Made by a program: the position numbers and the translations under genes. Under the pieces are notes generated by a model. The model worked only from the letters and a program-made list of their open reading frames with translations. It did not search any database and was not told the origin of the DNA. A stretch of 64,000 nucleotides of DNA from Gigaspora margarita (lineage: Eukaryota; Glomeromycota; Glomeromycetes; Diversisporales; Gigasporaceae): positions 160,029-224,028 of the forward strand of contig WTPW01000630.1 in the NCBI GenBank assembly GCA_009809945.1. The letters are read 5' to 3'. Shown in pieces: positions 48,396-61,140 of this stretch (the first letter of the stretch is position 1; each line of letters opens with the position of its first letter).

Positions 48396-49611
48396 TATGG
48401 GGCCTTTGCAATAGAAAGGGCCGATACTGCCCAAAAATGAAAATTGAGTGTTTGTTGTATTCAAATAAATTATGATATAGGCTACATTTTTCAATTATAA
48501 GGGGGCTTCCAGAAATTACGTAATATTTTTGTTACTAATAAATTTCAAAATTTTACCCCACCCACCCACACCTGATACTCTATTAGCCAATCAAATTTTA
48601 TATTTTTTAAAATTTATTCATATGTTCAATTTATGAAATTGATAATAACTATTGCTCTACTGGACCAATTTAGATGATTTAACTACCAAAATGTTCGTCT
48701 CACTGAGACAATTCTAACAAGCCCAAAATCGCTAAAATCTAATCACAGAGTCATAAGATCGTTCAACTTTTGTGTAATTTTAATAGTGATTTTTTAGAAT
48801 TACAAGTAAATGTCTTTAATATTGAATAACTTTTGATCCACTGGCCCGTTTTGGATGATTTAACTACCAAAATGTTCGGCTCAGTGAGACGATTCTAACA
48901 AGTCCAAAATCGCTAAATTCTAATTACAGGATTCCAAGATCGATAAAGATTTATTAGTTGTTTAACAATACAAATCTTTATCGATCTTGGAATCCTGTGA
49001 TTAGAATTTAGTGATTTTGGGCTTGTTAGAATCGTCTCACTGAGACAAACGTTTTGGTAGTTACATCATCCAAAACGGGCCTGTGGATCAAAAGTTATTC
49101 AATATTAAAGATATTTACTTAATGATTCTAAAAACTCACTATTAAAATTACACAAAAGTTGAATGATCTTGGGATTCTGTGATTAGATTTTAATGATTTT
49201 GGGCTTTAGAATCATCTCAGTAAGATGAACATTTTGGTAGTTAAATCATCTAAATGAGGCCAGTAGATCAATAGTTATTAATAATTTTATAATTTTATAC
49301 TTTTGGGCAGAATTATAAAATTTTTACTAGAATTATAATTATAACCTGATATTTTCGGGACCCCACCCACCCACTAAAAAATTACATAATTTCTGAAAGC
49401 CCCCTAAATAGAAATTGATTTGCATAATAAAAAATTAAGATATTTAAAAAAAATTTCTTTGAAGTTTTGTACATCATGGGATTGCCTGATACAACTAGCC
49501 AATCAAATCATAAAATTTTTGATTAACCAAATCAGTCCAAACAAAACAAATACAAATTTTCAAAATTGTATATAAACTAGTATCGGCCCTTTCTACTACA
49601 AAGGCCCCATA
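48396..49611. mobile_element. TA-flanked MITE (TATGGGGCCTTTGC family) carrying a nested element
   Basis: Termini TATGGGGCCTTTGCAATAG and the complement of CTACTACAAAGGCCCCATA lie between TA duplications (48394-48395 and 49612-49613). Second copy of the family at 14177-14521, which lacks the insertion at 48501-49404. Confidence 0.85.
48501..49404. mobile_element. PIF/Harbinger-like MITE with TAA duplication and two-level palindrome
   Basis: GGGGGCTTCCAGAAATTACG and the complement of ATTTCTGAAAGCCCCC lie between TAA at 48498-48500 and 49405-49407. The related element at 14177 shows the empty site TTATAAATGA. Inside are an outer pair (about 48655-48760 and 49170-49280) and an inner pair (about 48840-48990 and 49000-49110) of inverted copies of the shared 54-bp core. 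Confidence 0.85.
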
Positions 49612-49614
49612 TAC

Positions 49615-51440
49615 AACTATCAATTTCTTATTTCCATTCATTTATCTTTTGTATTATTCTGTAGAAGCTTAAAATAAAGAATAAACAAAATTAGTAAAGA
49701 ACTAAAAAAAAAAACCAAAATTAAAACATTATCTTACCCAAAATAGTATGTACTGTTTGTGAAAAAAAATTATTTCTTTTCGATACTGATTTATAATTTG
49801 GTCTAAAACCTAAAGAAAAAAGTTAGTAAAAAAAATTAAAAACTAATAGCAAACAAAAAAACTTATTTTTTTGTACTTCTGTAAGTTATTTATAAATGTA
49901 TAATAGAGGCAAAGAATATAGATCTAGACCTAGATATATGAAATGGAGATCTACAAAAAAAGAACATGAATAAAAAAAAAAACTAAAAAAAAATAAAATT
50001 GCAAAAATTTTAATATTGTATTCAAGTTCTGCAATTATTTTTTAATAAATACAAAATTTTTTTTAATACAGTACTGTATAAAAAGCACATAAAACCTTTG
50101 TAGTTATTGCACAACTATGCAAATATAGGTATGCAGTACAGGCAACCCCCTTACAATCACCAATTTGGTTATATATAAACTTTTTTTAAAAAAGTGCTTA
50201 TAAATAGGTTGTGCTTTTATAGAGGTATTTTTTTATATATTTAATAGTAAATTGTTTTTAATAAAAATGTGATATAGTATTATGATGTGATTGTAGGGGA
50301 GGGGATTGTATGGGGGTTGACTATATTATAAATGAAAAATGCTACAACTATGTTTTTGATAATTTTAATATAAACATATCAAAATGTAGTTTTGGTTATT
50401 ACTAAATATAAAAGTATAAGTTCTATGCTTTGTTCCAAACGATTATATTGCACCTTTTTTTGCTGAACTAGAAATAGAAGAATTTGATAAAAATGATAAA
50501 GTTATTTATCAAAACATTTAAGAATTATAAAAATTTTGGCAAAAAAAAATATGCATTTGTAAAAAAAAAAATAAAAAAATAACAAGCTTTGCTTTAAAAA
50601 AATTGGATTCTGTTAATTTTTTAAAAAACAAGAAGAATATTGAAAAATGTTTTAGATATCTGAATCCAAGAACTACTTGTATTATTTGCATATTATAAAT
50701 TTCAAACAATCTACAAAAATATATAGTTCTGAAATGCAAAATTATATTAAAATATCAATATTGTTATAATAATCAATATATTGTATATTTATCTACTTTC
50801 TAATATTAGTTAGAATTTCTTTTATTCTGTCTTAATAGAATTAAAGCATATATTAGAAATTATAGAATAGTTAAAATTATTTATAATAATACAGAATGTA
50901 GTTCAATTCAATCTAATTGTACTATAATTAATAATCAAATAAAAAAGAGATTAGTAATTATCTTAAAAATCATAATTTAAAATGAAATCTATATTTTCTA
51001 TTTAACCTTCTAATCTTGTAAAATCAATTTATACTTGTTTAATATAAATGCTACTCTTTAATCTTAACCTCTAATACTAAAAAATACATCCCAAAAAATT
51101 TTATTTTTCTAAGATTTTAATTTTTTTATACTACAATTTTATTTTAATTTGGATTTTATTATAATTTCTCACAATAATTATATAAATCTTTATAGATTTC
51201 TTTTTCTGACCAAAATTTGTAAAACTACTTAGTACTTATTATTTTATTTCCAAAAAAACAAAATATATACAATATATTTCTAAAAACAAGCTATTTCCAA
51301 AATAAGCTGCTCTCTTATTAGAAAAATTTCTAGCAGTTGCTATATATAAAGTCTAAATTTTATTAAAATAACTTCAAAATTTTATTAAATAAAGTTGTTT
51401 ATAATATTAAAAAAAAAATAAAAACTTTAAGCAAAATATA
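49615..51440. other. Gene-free AT-rich stretch
   Basis: No gene or distinct repeat seen. Short open frames are low-complexity. Confidence 0.45.
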
Positions 51441-51441
51441 G

Positions 51442-52579
51442 TGGCCTACTATACTATTGTGAACACTTTTTAAAATTTATATAGAACTAAATTTATAAGA
51501 TATTAAGCTAAAAATAAAAATATAAATTTATTAAATCTATATTTTTTAAATAAAAAAAAAATTAAAAAATTCTATATAGTACTTTTTAAAATAATTAAAA
51601 TTATTTAAATTTGTAAAAGTTACACACTCACAAAAATTATAATGTTAAAAAAATAATTAAAATAATATATTTATAATAAAAGTTAATTTTTATTAAGTTA
51701 ACTAAATTTTAAAATTAAGTAAAAATTATTCAGTATAAAAATTATATATAATTACAAATTTTTATAAAATTTTAAAAAAATATTAAGTTAGTTATTACTT
51801 TTAAATATTAGAATCAAATTATTAAATTAAAATTAACAAATTAAATTTTATTACTATATATAATAATTTAGTAAATAAAATTTTAAAAATTATAAAACTT
51901 TCAGAATATATACAATTTGTTATACTAAATAATTTTATTTAAAAAAATTGCTAGTTTTCTTCATAAAAATTAAGTTTATATATTATATATTTAGTAATTT
52001 GTATTACTATAAAAATATATTAAAAATTAGCAAATCACAAAAATAAAAAATCTAAAATTTACTAAAATCTGATTATTTTAAAAGTATTGTATAGAATTTT
52101 ATAAACTTTTTTTTTATTAAAAGATATAGATTTAATAAATTTATATTTTTATTTTTAGCTTAATATCTTATAAATTTAGCTCTATATAAATTTTCAATTA
52201 TTATAAAACGCACTTATGGTGTTTTACCACCACAGGTAAATTAGATTTCAAATCTGTGTAACAAAAACAAAAAAATAATAAATTTTAAATACTTTAGGGT
52301 TAGGGTGAGGCCTGGGATTTTATTGGGGTATTAGTATATATAAAATTTAGCAAGGAGTTTTTTTTATTAGAGCCCCAAAGGTGGTTTCATAATCAAAATT
52401 TTGAGATATGAATGTTTTTTTAAAAAAATAAAACAAAAAAAACGAAATTTTATGTTGCACCTGATCTTAAATTTTGATTGGCTATTCCAATGGCTTTGTG
52501 TAACATAGTGTAAAACACCATAGGTGCGTTTTAGTAAAACTCTAAATTTTTAAAAGTGTCCACAATATTATAGTAGGCC
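51442..52579. mobile_element. Long-TIR element, arms over 100 bp, with an insertion in the right arm
   Basis: The left arm TGGCCTACTATACTATTGTG...AACTAAATTTATAAGATATT is mirrored by the right arm ending CACAATATTATAGTAGGCCA. The right arm is interrupted by the element at 52203-52532. Superfamily not assigned. Confidence 0.7.
52203..52532. mobile_element. MITE nested in the right arm of 51442-52579
   Basis: Termini TAAAACGCACTTATGGTG and the complement of CACCATAGGTGCGTTTTA. 330 bp, non-coding. No clean duplication of the target. Confidence 0.7.
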
Positions 52580-53139
52580 AATTTATAATCTTTATTATAT
52601 AACTACAACTGTTGAATATTAATACAATAATAAAAATATTACCAAAACCAGAGAATCAGAAACTGGTGCCAGAATATTGGATGAACAAAAACCCTTAGGA
52701 ACAGGCGTCCACCAACTTGGCCATCAGAGTTGCACCAGAAAAGAAGGACCTATGCTATAGAAGTAGATACCAAAAGAAGAAAGAACCATAGTAGCATCTA
52801 ATGCAAGATAAATTGACCCTTCTGAGCTAACTGGTTTAGAAGTTTGAGAAGTTAGTATAAGGACTACAGTGCAAACAACCTAGTCCTGGCAAATGGAATT
52901 TTCTAGTAGCCAAATCTGAAATTTACATAATGCGGCCAAATTTGATATTTTCATTATATGCGACCAAATTTGATATTTTTATTATATGCGACCAAATTTG
53001 ATATTTTCATTACTGCATTATATACAGACAAATTTGATATTTTCATTATATATGGCCAAATTGGCACATGCAAATTACTTTAATTGATAGTCATGCCAAT
53101 TAATCTGTAGTGTAATGTGATGCAAATTACATATAAAAA

Positions 53140-53514
53140 TCACTATAGTGTGAATGTGGCGAGCATACATATAAAAATATTTTTTACTAAGTTAATGATA
53201 CATGTTTACTAATTGAAAGTTGTAGAGCTCGTCGAGACGCATCTAACAGTGGTTAGATCACACAAATCAGTCCAGTGAATAGCAAGATATCGTTGAAAAA
53301 CGATTGAACAACTATATAAAATCTCTAATAGAGATTTTATATAGTCATCCAATGGTTTTTTGACGATATCTTGCCATCCACTGGGCCGATTTGTATGATC
53401 TAACCACCGTTAGATGCGTCTCGACGAGCTCTACAACTTTCAATTAGTGGGCATATAATGTTAACTTAGTAAAAATATTTTTAAAAGTATGCACGCCACA
53501 TTCACACTATAGTG
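53140..53514. mobile_element. Near-perfect hairpin MITE with CACTATAGTG termini
   Basis: Both ends read CACTATAGTGTGAATGTGGC (right end in complement), and the arms run about 185 bp to the centre near 53332. The start CACTA and end TAGTG suggest the CACTA superfamily. Contains the shared 54-bp core (53239-53292 and mirrored). Confidence 0.8.
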
Positions 53515-53647
53515 ATATATAGGACAGCCAAATTTAGTAGCCAAATTAGTAGACATATGGTGGCCAAATTTAGTATATATAGAGCAATCAAATTTAATAT
53601 ATATAGGGCAGCCAAATTTAGTATATATAGGGTGGCCAAATTTAGTA

Positions 53648-53903
53648 TATGGGGGTAAGTCAATAGAAAAGGGCCAAATTTTTTCTAAGTAAAAGTTTTC
53701 TTGACTTTAGACTTAAATATCTTAACAACTATCTTAATAAATTTAATAAAATTTTTTTTTATTTTAATCCTATATAATTTCAAGATTAAAATAAAAAAAT
53801 TTTTAGCAAATTTGATTAAATAGTTGTTAAGATATTTAAATTTAAAAATTAAAAAAATTTTACTAAAAATGATTTGTCCCTTTTCTATTGACTCACCCCC
53901 ATA
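53648..53903. mobile_element. TA-flanked hairpin MITE (TATGGGGGTAAGTC termini)
   Basis: TATGGGGGTAAGTCAATAG and the complement of CTATTGACTCACCCCCATA lie between TA (53646-53647 and 53904-53905). Arms about 100 bp, AT-rich. Confidence 0.78.
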
Positions 53904-54199
53904 TATAGGGCGGCCAAATTTAGTATACATAGGATGGCCAAATTGCTTGTTTTAATAATATATATAGGGTGGCCAAATTTTATATTTAATTATAAAAATA
54001 CTATATTAACCAGCTATAACTTTTTTATAAATAGATTTAAAAAAAATAAAAACTATAGAAGTGTTTAGCTTGTTTTGATTTAACATTTTAAAATAGTATT
54101 TTTTGGTTACTATTCTTTATGAAGAAGGATTAGCAATTTGAATGTCATCAATTTTATTTGTCAGTACTAGGTTGTTTGCACTGTAGTAAGATAGTAGAG

Positions 54200-55300
54200 G
54201 TGGGTGCTAGGGTTGAAATGAACCTTACAAGGTCAAGAAGTAGGTATTAGTAAAAGGACAGAGGTAACCTTGTCTTGCAAGTGTTGGTCTTGGCTATAGC
54301 GATAATTACTGAAGTATAGATAATATCTGTGTAGGACAGGAACTGCTCTACCAAGTTTTTTGTGAGAATAAACTAGTCCTAAGAGCTATGGTAGTAAATG
54401 TTCTAGGTTTAGACTAACTGTATATATACTGTGAATACTAGTAAAACAGTTAAGATTGGTCAATAGAGTGGAAGATCAGAGGGTTTAAATAGGCAATTCC
54501 CATAGTTGGATTGCAGGTATAGAACCTTCAAATAGACAACTTAAATTAGACACCAAAAGTGTATGTGTAGCTAGTTGTACTCTCATCCAAGTATAATTTC
54601 CTGATGTGTAAACTGAATAAATCCTATGCCCAAGCAGGTATTTTGAAATTGAAAAAAAAACAATAATAAAAATATTAATATTTGTAAACATATTTGCTAT
54701 AACTAGGCTCAAAATATACTAATACTTTTATTATCAAATTTATAATAGTGTAATCTTACATAAGGTCTTATGAACCATAATATAAGCAAAATATTTTATA
54801 ATATATTTCAAAATATTTCAAAATATCAAAATTTCAAAATATATTAAAATATATTATAAAATCTTTTAAAAATGATTTCCAAATATTTTGAACCCCTTTC
54901 AAAATATTTTAGAACTAGGAAACCAAGCTGGATTAGTAGATCTGTAACCTGATTGTACATTGGACTAATTTTTCAAAATAGTTCAATAATATTCAAATTT
55001 TGTACTACAAGATCAGATTAGATCTTTTGTTTATAATTAGAACTTCTATTTTGTTTTTTGTTTTTATTTTGTTTTTTTTTTGTTTTCATTTTGTTTTTTT
55101 TATTTTTTTTTATTTATTTATTTTTAATTTTTTTCATTTTATTTTTATTTTAGTACTTTACAAAAACACTTTTGCAAAAAAACAAACAACTTTTCAAAAT
55201 CTTGCACAAGCCAACCCAAACTTCTAATATTTTGCAAAAACACAACTGATTTCTTAGCAATTTCTAAATTTTCAAAAACACTTCTTTAAAAAAATAAAGG
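54200..55300. other. Gene-free stretch
   Basis: Moderately less AT-rich around 54200-54620 but no domain-bearing frame. T-rich low-complexity sequence follows from 55030. Confidence 0.4.
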
Positions 55301-55315
55301 TTTAGTTAGGACTTT

Positions 55316-55735
55316 ATTTATTTTTTCATTTGATATAATTTGTTTTATGTTTTTTGTTTTTTTTTTAAATNTTTTCTACATTAATTTTTGACCCGGTATT
55401 TTTTTCTTTTTTAGTGTGTGTTTTTTCTTCGTAGTGTGTTTTCTCTTTCGTAGTGTTTTTTCTTTCGTAGTATGTTTTTTCTTTTGTAGTATTTTTTTTT
55501 TTTCGTAGTATGTTTTTTCTTTCGTATGTTTTTTCTTTTGTTACGTGTTTTTTTCTTTTGTTTTGTGTTTTTTCTTTTGTTTTGTGTTTTTTCTTTGCTT
55601 TGTGTTTTTTCTTTTGTTTTGTGTTTTTCTTTTTTTGTGTTTTTTCTTTTGTTTTGTGTTTTTTCTTTTGTTTTATTTATTTTTTCATTTGATATAATTT
55701 GTTTTATGTTTTTTGTTTTTTTTTTAAATTTGTTT
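55316..55735. repeat. T-rich tandem repeat (TTTTTTCTTTTGTTTTGTG) between direct repeats
   Basis: About 16 units of 15-19 bp, grading from TTTTTTCTTTCGTAGTGTG into TTTTTTCTTTTGTTTTGTG. They lie between two copies of a 57-bp block starting TTTATTTTTTCATTTGATAT (about 55316 and 55675). One N at 55371. Confidence 0.8.
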
Positions 55736-56776
55736 TATTAATTTATTTTATTCTAGCACTTTGTGAGAAAAAACTCTTACTTCCTAAATCCAGACTTTTT
55801 CTAGCACTTGCGACTTTTTAGCATTTTGCAAGAACATTAACCTAGCTTTCACAATTTCTGAATTTGCAAGAATGCGAACTCTTACTTCAGAGAAATGAAG
55901 ATTTGGGACTTTGTTTATTTTTTTTTATTAGTTTGCTTATACTTTTGTTTTTTTGTTGTTTTTTTTTTTACTTATTTTTTTAATTGATGATCCATGAGTT
56001 AACTAAAGAAATTTCTATATTAGGATGTGACAGAGATCACATATGAACAAGACATGAATAGAAATTTTCAGGTTATAGTAAAGTCATAAAAATTTCTAAC
56101 AAATATAGTATTAAAATAGTACAAATAATAGAATAATACTAAGAGTTTTCGATTATTAAATTATTAAATATCAATTTTTTTTTGGCAAACTTTACTTTGC
56201 ATGATCGCAGTATTTACTATGCTAAACCATATATTAATTTGGAATAAATCGTAGTATTAAAAACTATAAGTTACTTTCTTTTTTTAATTTTTTTTTTAAT
56301 TTTGCTTATCCTAACCTTATACTATACTTAGTTTGTTTTAGTACTATAATTTTATCCTAATACCTATTTATTAAGAAATACCTGATTGTTATATTTATAA
56401 ACTGATTAAAATGAACAACACAAGTAATAGTAATAGTAAATAAGTTATTTTCAATTTGTAAATCTGATCTGATCTGTATATTCGCAAACTAATCTTTATA
56501 TAGTATTTGTAAACTAATCTTTATTCACAAGCAAAATAAAATTAATGTGAAAGAAATAACCAGGTTGCAAGTTTACATAGTCTAATAAAAAAAAAAGATC
56601 ATTAGATAAGTATACTAATAGTTTCTAATACCTGTCTATTCACAATACAAAAATAATTAAAGAGCATTGTATAATTTGTAAATATTGATATTTGTCATAG
56701 TTGAATTAATGCAAGTAAAATGATTTGAAGAATATTATTTAATAGTAAATAAACATTTATATTAATATTCAGATAA

Positions 56777-57372
56777 GGAAAGTGCAGTAAATTACGTGAT
56801 TAGGGTTTATATAGGTCCTGACCCCCCCCGTGATAGAACTGTTGACCAATCAAATTTCATAAAACTCAAAAACGGCTTTGACCTAAAAATCAGCTACGCC
56901 ATAATCGACAAAAGTCGCTACATAGTAAAGTCTAAATTTTACTAAGCAAATCGATTAAAGTCGCTTAAGTAAAACTTATTCAGAAGATCAAAATACACTT
57001 ACTATAAAATTTTCATAAGTATTAGAGAATTTTTTATTAATTGACTTTTGATTTTTACGTTCGACAGAAAAATTAAAATTTTTTAAAAAAATATATTCGA
57101 CGAACATAAAAATTAAAAGTTAAATAATAACAATTTCTTCAATTTTAATAAAAATTTCAGAATATGTGTATTTTGGTCTTCCAAACAACTTTACTTAATC
57201 GATAATTATCGATTGACATAGTAGAATTTAGACTTTACTATGTAGCAACTATCTGCGATTACGTAATAATCGATTTTGCTTTAATATTATTGGCTGTTTA
57301 TACATATATATATAGGACGTGATAGATGGCTGACCCCCCCCCTAGATAATTACGTGATTTACTGCACCTCCC
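56777..57372. mobile_element. PIF/Harbinger-like MITE with TAA duplication
   Basis: Termini GGAAAGTGCAGTAAATTACG and the complement of CGTGATTTACTGCACCTCCC lie between TAA (56774-56776 and 57373-57375). Poly-C runs sit near both ends. A hairpin at 56916-57247 shares sequence with 27084-27402. Confidence 0.8.
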
Positions 57373-57526
57373 TAAAGTAACAAATCTCAGTACTTTAGAT
57401 TTTTTAAGTGAAGTAAGTTGCATATTTATTAGTTCTATATAGCTTTATTTAATTTTTAATAATGTACATATATATATTAGTTCATAGATTATCATTTTAT
57501 AGATTTGAAAATTATATATAGTTAGA

Positions 57527-57636
57527 GAGTAGCAGATTTTTAATATAGATATCACAAAGTAAAACCTGGAATTATAAATTTTTTTAAAATCAAGAATTCC
57601 AGGTCTTTGCTTTGTGATATCTATTTACCGATTTAC
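57527..57636. repeat. Hairpin, arms about 45 bp
   Basis: AATATAGATATCACAAAGTA pairs with TTTGCTTTGTGATATCTATT, and CCTGGAATT with AATTCCAGG, around a short AT loop. Confidence 0.75.
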
Positions 57637-58634
57637 TCAAAACATGATAATCAATAAATATATAGTATTATTTGAGTAATAAAATTTTTATACTCTAACT
57701 AGATAGTATACGTAATATTAAAGCTTTTTTCAAATTACAAATAGCCTTGTTTACAGCCATATGAACTTGATTTGCTTTTTTTTAGCAAAATTTTTGGTCT
57801 TCTAGTGGTGTAAATATTCTAGTAATAAGCTTTTAGTGAGTTTTTAGTAGCTTCTAGTGGGCTTTCAGTGGGCTTCTAGCAACAATACTATAAAAGACAT
57901 TGTGTTAAGAGATAGCGAAATAATTAATGCATAAAAAATCTTATTGCACTACGCACAATTTACTTATAATATATACATGTTTGTACATATATACATACTT
58001 ACATCTAATAGTATGCTAAATTGTTATGTTGTGTAATGTAATTTTTTATATAATAAGTAATTACCTCGCCATCTCTACATTGTCTACATTGTATAATGGT
58101 AAATGAGTTTTTATGTTTTTTAAGAATTTGACTTCTGACTTTAATTCTACTGATTAATGAATGATCTTTATATCCATGGACAACAAAATAATTTGAGAAG
58201 TATTATACAAGAGTAAATAAATATTTGTGTTCTTAGTTGATGAACTTGATTTATAATCTTCGTTCCTTGTATTAATAATCTTTATATTTATAGTGATGTA
58301 AATAAGATGATTTGAAAGGTATTGTATAAAATATTTGTGTTCTTTGTTTGTGAACTTGGTTTTCTGAATCTAATCCTACTGATTAATAAATTGTCTTTAT
58401 ATAGTAACAGATTGAATAAATACGAATAAATGCGAATAAAAAGGTAGATTAGTTATCACAGAAAAATGTTACAGTGACGTAATTGCTAACCACTTCAAAC
58501 CTAATGTATTATGTATTTAAAAGACTAATACATAGTATTATTAGATTGAAATTGGCTAGGTAATTACTTACTTGATTTTTTTTATTAGTTTATAATTTTT
58601 ATATATATAGGCTATATGAGATGATTAACACAAA

Positions 58635-58816
58635 TAGGGATAGAAACGGGTAGCCCAATGGGCCCAATGGGCTTTTTTTAAAATTAAATTCAGGCTATCT
58701 TTCAAAACACTAGCCACGTAGTAATTTATTATATGACTAGTGTTTTAAAAGATGGGCCGAATTTAATTTTCAAAAAAAGCCCATTGGGCCTATTGGGCTA
58801 CCTGTTTCTATCTCTA
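58635..58816. mobile_element. hAT MITE (AATGGGCCC type)
   Basis: TAGGGATAGAAACGGGTAGC and the complement of GCTACCTGTTTCTATCTCTA lie between AACACAAA (58627-58634) and AACACGAA (58817-58824), an 8-bp duplication with one mismatch. Arms run nearly to the centre. Confidence 0.85.
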
Positions 58817-60514
58817 AACACGAATTGAATAATTTGAAGAATATTGCAGAATAGTAAATATGTATTTATGTTTTTTGTGAACTTGACTTGCTAATTTTAA
58901 CTCCACTAATTAATAAATGGTCTTTATAGTCACAGTTAAATAGATGTAAATAAAAGATTTGAGGAATATTATACAACGTAACAAGTATTTATAGTTTTAG
59001 TTTGAAATTGATTTATAGCTAATTCTATATACAAATAATCTTCATATTTACAGGCTAAATAAGATGATTAACTGAATAAAATAAAGAGCATTGATAACAA
59101 TAAATAAGTATTTATGTTTTGTGAATTTGTGTTTGGTGTTTGAAGAATTGTTGCCTATTTTCTTAATGTTCATTTTACAGACAGTCTATTTGAGGGTTAG
59201 CATTTTTATTAGCTATAGGTATATATACTTTTCCTTATATAATATCATATAAATGGCTTGTCAGTATAATGACCGTTGAAAAAATTATATATAATTCTTT
59301 AAAATTCCTATTTTCTAAGCATTAATTAGTATAATAAAATTTATTTTTTAAATATTTAAAATTTTTATAAATTTTATTTAAAAAAATTTTTTTTATATAT
59401 ATTGAATAAATTTAAATAAGTAAATAGTTTATATGAGATTTGGAATCTAAATTAACAGGTTGTTTGTGTAGATCTAAACTACTGTAAGTGCTATATACAA
59501 GATCTTCAATAGTAGATCTATTGTGAATTAGACCCAGGTGCGAATCACAAAATCTATATCAATCAAATACAGTTTTTTTTAATCATTAGAATGCCTATTG
59601 TAAATACAAAGTATGTATGCATTTTAAATTTTTTTATTTTACAATGTAACTTCACAATGCATATTGTTATTCTATATTCATTTCTTTAAAGATAGTAGGT
59701 AACTAGAGCGACCTTAGACAGTGATCACTTTGTGTAACCTTACTTGTTACTGTGATTTAACTAAGTCGAAAGGCGTTTTTCAAAAAAACTTAACAAAGAA
59801 AATTTATGGTAATTTGCAATTATGAAAGAGACAATAATTAAAAGTACATGAGATACTAGTAACTGTTTAATTTGTATAGTAAATAAATATTTTATTTATT
59901 GAAAGAGTATGAAGACTCGATGTTGAACTTGGGTCCATATCAGCTGTGTTTATACATTTTTGTTTTTTACAAATGTAACAGGCTATATCTATTTATATAT
60001 GCAATAAATGCTATATCTACTACTAATAAAAAATATAGTATAAATAGTATAAATATAATATATGAAATAAATGATATATGTTTTATAAATAAAATTTAGA
60101 GTATATATGCTATAAATATGACATGTTTTATAAATGCCATATATGCACTTTGGCACGCAGTAGATCGCTTAGCCAATCAAATTGTAGATCCTATATTTGA
60201 TTGTTTATTGGTTCCAATCTGGGCAACCAGTGGTTTTACTGAGATGATCTATAGCTCATTCGAACCGTCCTGTCGAGCTAAGTCAAATAGTAGTTGTTTC
60301 ATTGAATTCCAATTATTGGATCAAGAGTTATGCCCGTTTTTATGTATTTTTATAGGTCAACAGTATGAGACTCAGGGTCTACTATATCAGCAAAAAAAAA
60401 TATATATAAACCTCCGCAAGTTTTTATGCAAGTGTAAACTTACGTAATATCTACGATTAGTATAAAATATTACAAAGGGGTAATAATTATATAAGTTTAT
60501 ACTATCATCACGAA

Positions 60515-60730
60515 ATATTTCAAGTAGCTATATATCGATATATAACGCATAATCGGTTTATATCGATTAAAATTAAATATTACACATCGATTAACGTGCT
60601 ATAAATCGATATATATCAAAAATCGATTAATAACGAAAATAGGTAAGTGATCGATGTAGATCAAATTATCAATTATCATCGAACTAATCAAAATCGTTAT
60701 ATATCGATCATTACATTATTAATCGATAAT
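60515..60730. repeat. Cluster of TATATCGAT/ATCGATTA motifs, copy in unit 1
   Basis: At least ten ATCGAT-centred motifs in 215 bp (ATATATCGATATATAACGC, TTATATCGATTAAAA and so on). The same cluster recurs at 62505-62720 and a larger one at 63540-63960. Confidence 0.75.
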
Positions 60731-60781
60731 TAGCAACTTTAATTTGGATATATGCTTTAAAATATTAGATATACGCGTTTA

Positions 60782-61015
60782 TTAGAACATAAAACTGTTC
60801 ATTAAATATTCATTTGTTTTTTCAAATCTTGCAACTATATGTACGGTTCTATCTATACTATCTATAGGTATACAACTGTATTGTTTAATTAATTTTAGTT
60901 TAGGACATCCCCATAATTCACCAACTTCGTCATACCAATGAACAAGAGCGAGTTCTAATGGATCTTTGTCTTTCGCTTGATAAAACTTGAGTATCAACAG
61001 AATCTTATAAATGAT
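60782..61015 (-). pseudogene. Orphan last exon of the 62773-63448 gene
   Basis: Encodes IIYKILLILKFYQAKD...HIVARFEKTNEY...SFMF, identical to exon 2 of the downstream gene copy. It has no exon 1 because the tandem-repeat unit starts inside the intron. Either a duplication by-product or an assembly echo. Confidence 0.75.
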
Positions 61016-61140
61016 CTTTTTTATATGCATTAGTATATATTACTCATAAAGTTAGAGAATATTTTCTAACTTCGTCACTTATAGACATTATTATCATTAT
61101 CATTATTTATTGTTAAAAAGCGTTAGAATATGTGTATAAN

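Larger units (their letters stand above)
52861..54187. mobile_element. Element with satellite-filled interior (CTACAGTGCAAACAACCTAG termini)
   Basis: CTACAGTGCAAACAACCTAG at about 52864 is mirrored by CTAGGTTGTTTGCACTGTAG ending at about 54187. The interior is a GGCCAAATTTAGTATATATA satellite (about 52925-53075 and 53520-53970) interrupted by two hairpin MITEs. Confidence 0.7.
56300..59140. repeat. Degenerate satellite, unit about 110-150 bp
   Basis: Blocks such as ACTGATTAATAAATGGTCTTTATA, GATTTGAAGAATATTATACAA and AGTAAATAAATATTTATGTT (each quoted loosely) recur near 56640-56770, 58085-58400 and 58830-59130. Elements at 56777, 57527 and 58635 interrupt it. Confidence 0.6.
59150..61139. repeat. 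1,990-bp tandem repeat, unit 1
   Basis: Reads the same as 61141-63130 by eye, apart from N positions. A single N at 61140 marks the junction. Includes an orphan copy of the last exon of the small minus-strand gene and one shared 54-bp core. Confidence 0.92.

Noticed and set aside
55510-55741. Phe/Cys/Val-rich open frames
   Set aside because: Pure translation of a T-rich tandem repeat.
60118-60447. 109-codon open frame (also at 62109-62438) as a gene
   Set aside because: It runs across the shared 54-bp repeat core and AT-rich DNA, has no domain, and its duplication is explained by the 1,990-bp repeat.
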